Source: Streptomyces sp. F001
GTDB lineage: Bacteria > Actinomycetota > Actinomycetes > Streptomycetales > Streptomycetaceae
Length of the DNA: 64,000 nucleotides
Assembly (NCBI RefSeq): GCF_004187715.1
Contig: NZ_QZWF01000015.1
Span: forward strand, 1 to 64,000
Direction: 5' to 3'
Below, one piece after another: positions 8,627 to 16,595 of this stretch. Every line of letters starts with the position of its first letter. Position 1 is the stretch's first letter. Made by a program: the position numbers and the translations under genes. The notes under the pieces were generated by a model. It did not search any database and was not told the origin of the DNA. It saw nothing but the letters and a program-made list of their open reading frames with translations.

Positions 8627-9383
8627 GGCACTTCCTCCGACATCCGCAGGCTGAACTTCCGCGACTCGGCCGGGTTCAGAGCTAGGTCGCGCATCGCATC
8701 GTACGCACGTTGCAGCCGCTCAACTGAGTAGCGCCGTCCAACAGCCGAAGGAACATCACGTCGGTGCTCACCAGCCCGTGCAGGCCTGAGCTTTGCGGCA
8801 GTACCTGGAGGGTGATGTTCGGGCGCTCCGACACCTCCAGCAGGTACTCCAACTGTTGCCGCCACGCCCTGGCGTCGCGCAGCGGGGTGCGCAGCACCGC
8901 CTCGGCGAAAAGGGCGCGGAATGGTGGTGCGTCCTCCCCTTCCAGCAACTTCCGCCGGCCTGTGCGCGCCTCAACCTGCTGCTCCAACTCCTTGCCCTTG
9001 GCGCTGCCCAGCGCGAGAACCTCCTACGCGTACCCCTCCGTCTGGAGAAGACCGTGAATCGTGCTCACCCCGTAGTGCCACAAGTTCACCGCCTCGGCCT
9101 CCAGCGCCATGTACCGCCGATACTGCTCCTTGAACTGCGTAGGATCCCCCACCGCCAGCTCCCACAATGCCAACAACAACCCTGGCGTCCCGTAATGCAG
9201 ATCCAGCGCCTCGGCCACTTCGGGGCTCCCCAGCGTCGCCCCGCTCTCCAGCTTCCCGAACAGCGACGCGTCCCAGCCCACCGCCTTGGCCAGCTCACGC
9301 AGACTCTCGCCCCTGGCCGTGCGCAGTAACCGGAGTTCCTCCGCGTACCGTCGGCGTGGTTCCTGGCTGCGTCCCGTGATCAC
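8608..9383 (-). pseudogene. Broken XRE family regulator with DUF5753 domain
   Basis: From GTG 9383 (or ATG 9425) the frame encodes a helix-turn-helix (RLLRTARGESLRELAKAVGW, SLFGKLESG) and the start of a DUF5753 domain (HYGTPGLLLALWELA, IHGLLQTEGYA). It is cut by an in-frame TAG at 9024-9026, after which the same frame continues with normal DUF5753 sequence (LLEVSERPNITLQVLPQSSG, FLRLLDG). Near 8728-8737 the reading jumps to another frame that carries the usual C-terminus (VERLQRAYDAMRDLALNPAE) and ends at 8608, so a deletion not divisible by three has also occurred. Such regulators act with the adjoining DUF397 gene. Two independent lesions make this a real pseudogene rather than a read error. 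Confidence 0.8.
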
Positions 9384-9410
9384 TGGGAGAACGGCGGAAG
9401 GGGCGGATCC

Positions 9411-9650
9411 ATGACGACGGAGCACCGGGCGGCGGCCGACACGATCAGAGACGCCGAGGAGGTCAGGGATGCCCTCGCGTCCGCCCTCGAACGCGCCGGA
9501 CTCGGACTCCCGTCGCTGAGGCTGGACCCGAACACCTACGCCGACGCGAACCCCCGGCCCCTCATCGAGCTGGGACGCTGTTCCCCGCCCCTCGCACGGG
9601 AGTTGGCGGCCGTCATCGAGAAGGGAATCGAGAGGGGAGCGGCGCAGTGA
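9411..9650 (+). CDS. Small hypothetical protein next to the XRE locus
   Basis: A 79-aa protein from ATG 9411, with a GGCGGAAGGGG ribosome site, divergent from the XRE pseudogene (27 bp between the preferred starts). The sequence is helical and charged (DAEEVRDALASALERAGLGL, later PPLARELAAVIEKGIE). Small proteins of this kind commonly sit beside XRE/DUF397 pairs in Streptomyces; no function is known to me. Its stop overlaps the start of the next gene (ATGA), so they are translationally coupled. Confidence 0.75.
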   Translation: MTTEHRAAADTIRDAEEVRDALASALERAGLGLPSLRLDPNTYADANPRPLIELGRCSPPLARELAAVIEKGIERGAAQ

Positions 9651-9918
9651 CCCGGCGCGTGTTCCGCTACGTCCCGTTCACCATCGAGCAGGACCGCACC
9701 GCGGAGCCCGAGTACGAGGCCGTTGCGTGTCCGGCGACGAGACCGAGTGCGGTGCGCGGTCTGGTACGTACGGCCATCCCGCGCCCGTCGAGGAGTGGCA
9801 GCGTCGGCACACGCAGGAGACCCGGCACCTGCGCTACCGGCGGAACTTCGGCGACTACGCGGTGATGCGGCCCCCGGCAGGCCGGGACGGCTTCGTGGGC
9901 GGGCCCCCCGTTCCCTGA
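9647..9918 (+). pseudogene. Frameshifted small conserved protein
   Basis: ATG 9647 overlaps the previous stop. The first frame gives MTRRVFRYVPFTIEQDRTAE and EPEYEAV, then loses sense. The next frame, from about 9727, gives SGDETECGARSGTYGHPAPV and EEWQRRHTQETRHLRYRRNF, ending at 9918. Adding one T in GTTGCGTG (9721-9728) joins them as EAVCVSGDETECG, with the two cysteines expected of this small Streptomyces family. About 90 aa when intact. A one-base deletion, either real or a sequencing error, is the simplest reading. Confidence 0.75.
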
Positions 9919-10088
9919 GATGCGTCGCGGACTCACGAGAAGTCAAAAGGTTGTACGCGTCCTGTGACCTTGCTGTGTGCGAATGAACACGCTCGTTACC
10001 CGTGATGCTCGTGAGGCGACATCCGCTTGGTCAGCGGAAGGACCAGCAGGAGTCCTTCCGCCGGCCAAGCCAAAGGGGTGGGGTCCCC

Positions 10089-10520
10089 ATGAGCACAGTG
10101 GACGAACGCACACCGCGCGCACGTGAGATGCGCCCCTACGCCGCGGCCTTCGTCACCCGCGTCACCGCCCGTAATCGCCTGCCGCTGGACTACTCGGTGG
10201 CCAGCCTGCGCATCGTCGACTTCCTGATCGACGGACTGCGCAAGGGCGGTGCCGACCGGGAGCGCGTGCGGGAGGCGCTGTCGGGGCTCGGGGCGTACGT
10301 CGGTGAGGTGCTCGTGCGCCGCGCGGGGGCGGTGTGGATGGACTTCGACGCCGACCAGTGCGCCTACTTCGGCCAGCCGGTGGGGGTGCGGATGCCGGAC
10401 GGGCGGGTCTGGAACCCGCTCGGCAAGGTCCACAACCGGTTCGACATCGGCGGCCCCGGGGAGTCGCTGCAGATTTTCTACCTGACCCTGCACGGGCGGG
10501 CACGGAGAGCCGTGGCATGA
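10089..10520 (+). CDS. Hypothetical protein, paralogue of the gene at 3342
   Basis: A 143-aa protein from ATG 10089, with an AAAGGGGTGGGG ribosome site. It shares LDYS..SL..VDFLIDGLR, GLGAYVGEVLVRRAGA and VRMPDGRVWNPL with the protein at 3342, and has about a dozen extra residues in the middle (FDADQCAYFGQP). No known catalytic residues are visible; it is soluble with no signal peptide. It overlaps the lipoprotein gene downstream by four bases (ATGA), so the two are an operon and may work together, perhaps as a cytoplasmic and an external component, but that is only inference. Confidence 0.85.
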   Translation: MSTVDERTPRAREMRPYAAAFVTRVTARNRLPLDYSVASLRIVDFLIDGLRKGGADRERVREALSGLGAYVGEVLVRRAGAVWMDFDADQCAYFGQPVGVRMPDGRVWNPLGKVHNRFDIGGPGESLQIFYLTLHGRARRAVA

Positions 10521-11371
10521 GAAGACGCATCGCCGCGACGACCGCGCTTCTCGTCTCCGCCGCACTCACGGGGTGCTCGGTGGATGACGCGCCGCCCTCC
10601 GAGCCGAGCCGCCGGGCCGCCGCACCCGCCAAGACCGAGCCCGCACCCGCCCCCGAGACCCCCGCCGAGTTCCTCGCCCTGGCCGAGGAGGCGATGGCCG
10701 CGGAGCAGGGCTGGACCTTCACGGTGAAGGGGCGCGAGGGCCTGGTCCTGCAAGGGCAGGAGAACGCCGCGACCTACACGGCCACCGTGCACCGGACCAC
10801 CGGCGACCCGTGGGCGCTGCACTCCACCGGCACGATCCGCGGCAGGAACGGGGCCAAGCCAGAGGAGATCTACGTCGTCGACGGGACGGCGTACGTCAAC
10901 GAGGGCGGTGGCGCCTGGGAGCACGGGCCGCTCTCCGACCCGGAGTTCGCGGACAAGGTGGAGGACCCTCTCGCCGCGCTCGACGGGTTCCGGGGATACG
11001 GCGACGGGATCACCCTCGCCGAGCCGGACGGCCCCGAGGGCCGGGTCGAGTTGCGCGTCCGTACCACGACCGCCCGGCTGACCGATGTACGGGACGAGGG
11101 TGTCGTACAGAAGGCGCTGCGCGAATTCACCCCGACCCTGGAGCAGTTGCGCGCGGCCGGTGTCACCGCCCCCGAGAGCCGGATCATCATGGCGGGTGCC
11201 GAGGAGTCCTTCGTGCTCGACGCCTCGACGTACCGCGTCACCGCGCACACCTTCAAGTGCACCTTCCTGATCCCCCCCGAGGGGCGGCAGATCCGCTACG
11301 ACCAGGAGGTGACGGAGCGGACCGCGGGGATGTACGAGGGCACCGTCGTGCTTCCGGACGGAATGGGCTGA
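10517..11371 (+). CDS. Lipoprotein, LppX/LprAFG-like size
   Basis: A 284-aa protein starting at the ATG overlapping the previous stop. The signal peptide MRRRIAATTALLVSAALTGC ends in a lipobox (ALTGC, Cys about 20) and a Pro/Ala linker follows to about residue 48. The rest is a beta-rich domain with features such as TYTATVHRTTGDPWALHSTG and EIYVVDGTAYVN, which resembles the curved-sheet folds of actinobacterial lipoproteins that bind lipids or act as signalling accessories, although no ligand can be named. It precedes a sigma-factor gene by about 150 bp. Confidence 0.8.
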   Translation: MRRRIAATTALLVSAALTGCSVDDAPPSEPSRRAAAPAKTEPAPAPETPAEFLALAEEAMAAEQGWTFTVKGREGLVLQGQENAATYTATVHRTTGDPWALHSTGTIRGRNGAKPEEIYVVDGTAYVNEGGGAWEHGPLSDPEFADKVEDPLAALDGFRGYGDGITLAEPDGPEGRVELRVRTTTARLTDVRDEGVVQKALREFTPTLEQLRAAGVTAPESRIIMAGAEESFVLDASTYRVTAHTFKCTFLIPPEGRQIRYDQEVTERTAGMYEGTVVLPDGMG

Positions 11372-11381
11372 TGAGCGCCCT

Positions 11382-11397
11382 GTGACACTTCTGTGAG
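11382..11397 (+). promoter_or_regulatory. AfsQ1-like direct repeat, one mismatch
   Basis: GTGAC, six bases, GTGAG lies between the lipoprotein stop and the sigma-factor start. The known AfsQ1 box is GTnAC-n6-GTnAC; the last base differs. It is recorded because a perfect box sits at 57872 in the same window. Confidence 0.3.
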
Positions 11398-11518
11398 GCC
11401 GGGCGCTGTTGACCGTGGGGGAAGGTGGGCAAAGGGCGGCCGTACCCCGGGGCACGGATTCGCCACGAACCAGTACGGACGAGGACAGTTCTTGGGCCGA
11501 GGAGGGGAACCCCGCCGC

Positions 11519-12109
11519 GTGCACGCGCACGACGGGGAATTGGGCGCGGCCGTCGCGCGGGCCCAGGAAGGTGACGAGGCCGCCTTCACGGTCGCGTACC
11601 GGCTGGTGCAGCCAGGACTGCTCGGGTACCTGCGCGGGCTGGTCGGGGACGACGCGGAGGACGTGGCGTCCGAGGCCTGGCTGGAGATCGCCCGGGACCT
11701 GGGCCGGTTCAAGGGCGACGGAGCCGGGTTCCGGGGCTGGAGCGCCACCATCGCCCGGCACCGGGCGCTGGACCATCTGCGCCGGCAGAAGGTACGGCCC
11801 CGGTCGTCGGTCCTGGAACAGGACGTACTGGAGCTGGCCGGTCCGCACAGCACGCACGACCAGGCGCTGGAGTCGATCTCCACGGAGCACGCCGTGGAGC
11901 TGGTCCGCGGGCTGCCGCGGGACCAGGCTGAGGCGGTGCTGCTGCGGGTGGTGGTCGGCCTCGACGCCCCGGCCGCGGCCCGCGTCCTCGGCAAGCGCCC
12001 GGGCGCGGTGCGGACGGCCGCGTACCGGGGGCTGAAGCGCCTGGCCAAGCAGCTGGGCGTCGAAGGTGTGACGGATGGCGGCCCCCAGACGCTGGGGGAA
12101 TCGAAATGA
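11519..12109 (+). CDS. ECF-like sigma-70 factor, copy 1
   Basis: A 196-aa protein from GTG 11519, with GAGGAGGGG about ten bases upstream. Region 2 contains GLVGDDAEDVASEAWLEIAR and FRGWSATIARHRALDHLRR; region 4 contains LPRDQAEAVLLRVVVGLDAP and a helix-turn-helix AARVLGKRPGAVRTAAYRGL. Sigma factors of this type recruit RNA polymerase to a small set of promoters and are usually held by an anti-sigma factor. It is followed after a 329-bp gap by a membrane-anchored protein, the same arrangement seen in the second pair at 13659/14330. An AfsQ1-like repeat lies upstream. Confidence 0.88.
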   Translation: MHAHDGELGAAVARAQEGDEAAFTVAYRLVQPGLLGYLRGLVGDDAEDVASEAWLEIARDLGRFKGDGAGFRGWSATIARHRALDHLRRQKVRPRSSVLEQDVLELAGPHSTHDQALESISTEHAVELVRGLPRDQAEAVLLRVVVGLDAPAAARVLGKRPGAVRTAAYRGLKRLAKQLGVEGVTDGGPQTLGESK

Positions 12110-12438
12110 ACAGTGAGTGACGGCAGCGGCCAAGGTGGCACATCGGCGCATCGGCGAGGCAGGCCGGTCGGGTGCGGCGGCTCCCGGAAGGGCGCCGGTG
12201 GCCGGTCGGCGGACGGCGCGTGAGTCGTACGGGCGTGCGCGCCGTACAGGCTCTCGTGGGTGCCGTGCAGGCTCTACGGAAGCCGCGAGTCACAGCTGCC
12301 ACATAGGACACAGGGCGCACATGGTCACAGAGACCACGTGGGCCAGGAAAGGCCATACGGGCCCCACAGGCGTGTGTGAGTCACAAGAGTCCACAGGCCA
12401 CATGAATTGAACAGGTCGGACAGGGACGGGAAGCGGAC
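12110..12438. other. 329-bp gap without a supported gene
   Basis: No convincing gene is seen. The stretch 12290-12402 contains about ten scattered CACAG/CACATG words, and a 29-codon open frame from ATG 12321 lies there without a clear ribosome site. It probably holds the promoter and leader of the membrane protein at 12439. Confidence 0.4.
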
Positions 12439-13260
12439 ATGGGTGAACAGCAGAACGGCGGTGGGTCCCCCGGCCGTCGGCATGTGCACCCTGACGGCAC
12501 GGCCTCCGGCCACACGTCCGGTCACGCGTCCGGCCCGGCCGTGGCACTCGACGACGCCGAGCTGGAGGCGCTGCTCTCCGCCGCCGTGCTGCGCGGGCAC
12601 CGCGTGGACGCCGAGGGTGAGCAGCGTGCCGTGGCCGCGTTCCAGGCCGCGCGGGACGCGGGGGCACACCGAGCGCGCACCCGGCGTCGGGACGACTGGC
12701 GGCCCCGCGAGCAACGGCGGCTGGCGCTCTCGGTGAAGACCACGCTCTCCCTGTTCATTGCGAGTCTCGCGCTGGGCGGCGTAGCGGTCGCCACGATCGG
12801 CTCGTCCGACTCGTCGGACGGCCCTGCCGCCGACCAGGGCAGGCCGACCCGGTCGACCAGCACCTCCGACCTGCCGGTCGCCGAGCGCTCCTCCGCGGCG
12901 TCCGACGCCGCCTCCGGGAAGCCCGACCACCCGTCCACCGCCCAGGACACCGAGGCCCAGTGCCGCGCCTACGACCAGGTCAGGGACCGCGGTAACGCGC
13001 TGGACTCGACGGCCTGGCAGCGGCTCGTCACGGCGGCGGGCGGCGAGGACAAGGTGGCCGCGTACTGCGCCGAGCAGCCGGCGCGGGCGGCCACGAGCAG
13101 GCCGAGCCAGGCGGCCACGCCGGGCGGCGGAGCGGCGGGCGCGACGAACGGTGCCGACGACAACCGTGCCGACAACGGGGAGAGCCGCGCGGGCAACGTG
13201 AACAGTGGCGCGGGCGGCGACCAGGCCGACAAGGCCACTGTGAACGGGAAGAAGAACTGA
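12439..13260 (+). CDS. Single-pass membrane protein, candidate anti-sigma partner 1
   Basis: A 273-aa protein from ATG 12439, with a GGGAAGCGG ribosome site. Residues 1-96 are hydrophilic and likely cytoplasmic (AELEALLSAAVL, then EQRAVAAFQAARD). One membrane segment follows (LSLFIASLALGGVAVATIG, about 103-122), then an external part rich in Ser/Thr/Asp holding C-x34-C (QCRAYDQVRD to VAAYC) and a low-complexity Gly/Asn/Ala tail. The same order occurs in the protein at 14330, and each follows a sigma gene. No zinc-binding HxxxCxxC motif is present, so an anti-sigma role rests on gene context alone. Confidence 0.75.
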   Translation: MGEQQNGGGSPGRRHVHPDGTASGHTSGHASGPAVALDDAELEALLSAAVLRGHRVDAEGEQRAVAAFQAARDAGAHRARTRRRDDWRPREQRRLALSVKTTLSLFIASLALGGVAVATIGSSDSSDGPAADQGRPTRSTSTSDLPVAERSSAASDAASGKPDHPSTAQDTEAQCRAYDQVRDRGNALDSTAWQRLVTAAGGEDKVAAYCAEQPARAATSRPSQAATPGGGAAGATNGADDNRADNGESRAGNVNSGAGGDQADKATVNGKKN

Positions 13261-13337
13261 CCCACAGGGAAAGAGCCCTGACCTCGCGCCCCCCGGTATC
13301 TTCACCCGCAGGGCGGCGCGAGTTCTGCGCCAAGGCA

Positions 13338-13379
13338 ACGGCCGGGGCCGCCACCCCCCACAGGAGAGGCCCCGGCCGT
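13338..13379. terminator. Terminator after the first sigma/membrane pair
   Basis: ACGGCCGGGGCC (13338-13349) and its exact complement (13368-13379) form a 12-bp stem with an 18-base loop, 78 bases after the stop at 13260. Confidence 0.75.
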
Positions 13380-13658
13380 CGCGCGGCACGGGCCGCGCGG
13401 CGGCCCGTACTCTCTACAGCGCCATGAGTGCGTTTTCTGTCACACCCTGGCGTGTCACGAGTTAGTTGCATCCTCTACGGACATGGACTGGGAGCGGTTT
13501 CAGGACGTAACGTGCCTTTCGCGCCGCACCAGCGACAGGTGGCAGACGACCGCGACCGCCCAAAGGCCTTGGACAGCAACCATCAATTGAGGAACCACGA
13601 CGGTGAGCAACCAGGTCCGCGAGAGCGGCGCCGGCTTAGGCGCAAAGAAGGGCGTGCG

Positions 13659-14330
13659 GTGCTGGGGGACGACGCGGAGCTGACAGCCGCGGTGCTTGCG
13701 GCACAGGACGGGGACGAGACCGCGTTCCGGACTGTGTACCGCGCGGTGCATCCACGGTTGCTCGGATACGTACGGACGCTGGTCGGCGACCCGGACGCCG
13801 AGGACGTGGCGTCCGAGGCCTGGTTGCAGATAGCGCGGGACCTGGAGCGGTTCAGCGGGGACGCCGACCGGTTCCGGGGGTGGGCCGCCCGGATCGCCCG
13901 CAATCGCGCGCTGGATCACATACGCATGCGAGGACGCCGCCCCGCGATAGGCGGCGACGAGACGGAACTGACCGGCCGGGCCGCCGAGTCCGACACCGCG
14001 GGCGAGGCCATCGAGGCCCTGGCCACCGACCAGACCCTCTCCCTCATCGCCCGGCTGCCGCAGGACCAGGCCGAGGCCGTCGTCCTGCGCGTGGTGGTGG
14101 GCCTGGACGCGAAGACCGCCGCCGAGACGCTGGGCAAGCGCGCGGGTGCCGTACGCACCGCGGCGCACCGCGGTCTGAGGCGCCTCGCCGAGCTCCTCGG
14201 CGAGGCGGGAGCCGATCCGGAATCGGCCGGCGTCCTCGACGCCCTGCCGCCGCAGCGAGAACCGCGCGACGGCGCGGTGACGTCCGCGAGTGTGACGCCT
14301 ACGCGCGCGCGGACGCAGAAGGACATGTGA
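13659..14330 (+). CDS. ECF-like sigma-70 factor, copy 2
   Basis: A 223-aa protein from GTG 13659, with AAGAAGGGC about eight bases upstream; longer in-frame starts add poorly coding sequence. It closely matches the factor at 11519: TLVGDPDAEDVASEAWLQIA, FRGWAARIARNRALDHIR, LPQDQAEAVVLRVVVGLDAK, TLGKRAGAVRTAAHRGLRRL. The tail beyond residue 180 is longer and variable. Its stop overlaps the next start by one base (TGATG), indicating coupled translation with the membrane partner, as is typical of sigma/anti-sigma operons. The pair likely arose by duplication of a two-gene unit. Confidence 0.88.
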   Translation: MLGDDAELTAAVLAAQDGDETAFRTVYRAVHPRLLGYVRTLVGDPDAEDVASEAWLQIARDLERFSGDADRFRGWAARIARNRALDHIRMRGRRPAIGGDETELTGRAAESDTAGEAIEALATDQTLSLIARLPQDQAEAVVLRVVVGLDAKTAAETLGKRAGAVRTAAHRGLRRLAELLGEAGADPESAGVLDALPPQREPRDGAVTSASVTPTRARTQKDM

Positions 14331-15394
14331 TGGCCGACGAGCAGTACAGGTGGCTGGACCGCGATACGACGGAGCGTTTGCTGAGCGGAGAGCCACTGGA
14401 CGCTGTCGACGCCGCCGCCGGGGACCAGGCCGCAAGGCTTGCCGAAACACTGGGTGCGCTGTCCGTGAAACCCGCGCTGACCAGCGACGAACTCCCCGGT
14501 GAAGCCGCTGCGCTGGCCGCTTTCCGCAAGGCGCGGGCGGACCGGGACAGTGAGCGCGCCGACCTCGGTGCGCCCGGCCGTGCCCACCCCTCCGACGCCG
14601 GGCTCGTGCGGCTCGGCGGCCGCTCCCGTCGGCGTACGCCCACAGTTCGCAGCCCGCGCTGGGCCCGCCCCGTGCGTCTGGGGCTGGCCGCCGCGCTGGC
14701 CGTCGGCATGGTCGGCGGGGTGGCTGTCGCGGCCGGAACCGGAGTCCTGCCCACGCCCTTCGACGACGAACCCGGCCCGGCCGCGTCGGTCTCGGCCGCC
14801 GAACCACCGGATGCGGAGCGCCCGCTCGCCTCGCCTCCGTCGGCGCAGGACGGCGAGACCGGCTCGCCCACGCCCGAGGTCACCACGAGCGGCCCCGCCG
14901 TCGAGGAGTCCACCCCGGCCGACAACAACACGGCCGAGGAGCGGGACACCGCCGAGAGCCCGGCCGGCCGGCCCGACGGCTGGTGGGAGACGGTCACCTC
15001 GGCGTGCCGTGATGTGCGCAAGGGCAAGGAGCTGGACCTTGGCCGCCAGCGGACCCTGGAAGGGGCGGCCGGTGGTTCGTCGCGCGTCGGGAAGTACTGC
15101 GACGACGTCCTGAAGAACACCGGCGGTGCCGAGACCAAGGTCGACAAGGGCCGCAGCGACGGCGATGACGACGCCGGGAGCGGCGACAAGGACGACGAGG
15201 GCAACGGCGGCGAAGGCGACGACGGCAAAGGCAACGACGACGACAAGGACAAGGGCGAGGACGACATAGCCCCCGGCATCCCCGGCGACCGGGACGGCGT
15301 GTCGTCCTCGCCGCCGGCTTTCGCGCCCAGTCGCCCGGAGAGACCGGCGACCTCGCCGCTGCCGACCGCCAGCCCGTCCCACTCGGCCTTCTGA
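14330..15394 (+). CDS. Single-pass membrane protein, candidate anti-sigma partner 2
   Basis: A 354-aa protein from ATG 14330. The cytoplasmic part (about 1-118) contains LLSGEPLDAVDAAAGD, DELPGEAAALAAFRKARADR and an arginine-rich stretch; the membrane segment is LGLAAALAVGMVGGVAVAAG (about 121-140). The external part has a Pro/Thr/Glu linker, a C-x30-C domain (ACRDVRKGKELDLG to VGKYC) and an extreme Asp/Gly/Lys low-complexity stretch near residues 265-310. The AAF..AR and Cys-Cys features align with the protein at 12439. Coupled to the sigma gene upstream, so an anti-sigma or sensor role is the best guess; no zinc motif is visible. Confidence 0.8.
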   Translation: MADEQYRWLDRDTTERLLSGEPLDAVDAAAGDQAARLAETLGALSVKPALTSDELPGEAAALAAFRKARADRDSERADLGAPGRAHPSDAGLVRLGGRSRRRTPTVRSPRWARPVRLGLAAALAVGMVGGVAVAAGTGVLPTPFDDEPGPAASVSAAEPPDAERPLASPPSAQDGETGSPTPEVTTSGPAVEESTPADNNTAEERDTAESPAGRPDGWWETVTSACRDVRKGKELDLGRQRTLEGAAGGSSRVGKYCDDVLKNTGGAETKVDKGRSDGDDDAGSGDKDDEGNGGEGDDGKGNDDDKDKGEDDIAPGIPGDRDGVSSSPPAFAPSRPERPATSPLPTASPSHSAF

Positions 15395-15538
15395 CCTGCG
15401 GTTTCGTTCCGCATTGAACTTCTCGCCACGCAGGGTGTGACATTTTCGGCCGCGGCGGCGCAGTACTGAATGAGCCGACTGGTCATCGGCCGTCGCACTG
15501 AGCCGGGGTTCCCCCCGTACCCACGGCTCGTGCACCTC

Positions 15539-15577
15539 GGCGCGGGCGGGACACGTTCCCCCGGTCCCGCCCGCGCC
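15539..15577. terminator. Bidirectional terminator hairpin
   Basis: GGCGCGGGCGGGAC (15539-15552) pairs perfectly with GTCCCGCCCGCGCC (15564-15577), loop 11. It separates the convergent genes ending at 15394 and 15596. Confidence 0.85.
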
Positions 15578-15595
15578 CCGAAACCCTCCCTCGCC

Positions 15596-16456
15596 TCACC
15601 AGTGCACGACGACCTTGTCGCCGTTGCGTACCTGGGCGAAGAGATCCGCGATCGCCGCCTCGTCCCGCACGTTGACGCATCCGTGCGAGGCTCCGGCATA
15701 TCCCCGGGCGGCGAAGTCGGACGAGTAGTGCACGGCCTGTCCGCCGCTGAAGAACATGGCGTACGGCATGGGCGAGTCGTACAGCGTGGAGTGGTGGTGC
15801 CGGGACTTCCAGTAGACCCGGAACTCGCCCTCCCGGGTGGGTGTGTACGTCGATCCGAAGCGCACCGGCATCGTCGAGACCGTCCGCCCGTCGATCATCC
15901 AGCGCAGGGTGCGGCTCGACTTGCTGATGCACAGCACCCGGCCGGTCAGACAGCGCGGATCCGGGGCGTCGGCGGGCTGGCCGCCCATCAGATACAGGTC
16001 CCACTGGCCCGGCTCGCGCGTCATCTTCAGCAGCCGCTGCCAGGTGACCGTGTCGGTCTCACCCGTCTGCGGCAGCCCGCGCTTTCCTTGGAAACCCCGG
16101 ACGGCCTGCTCGGTCAGGTCGTCGTACGTCCCCGTCGGCCCGTCGAACAGCCAGGCGACCTGCCGCAGCCGCGCCTGCAGCTCACGCACGTCCCGGCCCG
16201 TGTCACCGGGTGACCAGAGGACCTTCGGCGGCGCGGCGGGCGGGGACGGAGTGCTGGATCTGTCGTCCTGGTCCTCGCCTTTGTCTTCGGTGGGCCGGGA
16301 GGACGGTGTGGGCGTCGCCGGCCTGGTGCCGGTGATGTCGATGTGCACCGGCCCGCGGGGCTTTCCGTCCGCGTCCACCGCCTGCGCGGTGCAGCCGCAC
16401 ACCGTCACCAGCGCCGCCAGCGCGGCTATCGCTCTCCCGATGCCCGCAATACGCAT
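15596..16456 (-). CDS. L,D-transpeptidase lipoprotein with peptidoglycan-binding domain
   Basis: A 286-aa protein from ATG 16456, with GGGGGG upstream. The signal peptide ends in a lipobox (LVTVCGC), placing it on the outer face of the membrane. After a Thr/Pro-rich linker comes a PG_binding_1-like domain (DVRELQARLRQV, TEQAVRGFQGKRGLPQTG), then a YkuD catalytic domain with the active-site motif SHGCVNVRD (His and Cys) and upstream HYSSDF. Such enzymes form 3-3 crosslinks between meso- or LL-DAP residues, or attach proteins to the wall. Transcribed alone and divergent from the mutase gene. Confidence 0.92.
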   Translation of the reverse strand: MRIAGIGRAIAALAALVTVCGCTAQAVDADGKPRGPVHIDITGTRPATPTPSSRPTEDKGEDQDDRSSTPSPPAAPPKVLWSPGDTGRDVRELQARLRQVAWLFDGPTGTYDDLTEQAVRGFQGKRGLPQTGETDTVTWQRLLKMTREPGQWDLYLMGGQPADAPDPRCLTGRVLCISKSSRTLRWMIDGRTVSTMPVRFGSTYTPTREGEFRVYWKSRHHHSTLYDSPMPYAMFFSGGQAVHYSSDFAARGYAGASHGCVNVRDEAAIADLFAQVRNGDKVVVHW

Positions 16457-16595
16457 GACAGCCCCCCGTCGTCTCACGGCCGCCCCACCCCAGGACGCCG
16501 ACGTCACCTGAGATGTTCCCCGCGCATGACGGGTTGCGAACGGCGCGGCATCGTTATGAACAAGAAGTGAGTCGGTGCTCGGCGGGAGGCACACC

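Noticed and set aside
12290..12402. Cluster of CACAG/CACATG words suggesting a protein-binding array
   Set aside because: The spacing is irregular and the words are short; I cannot separate it from chance.
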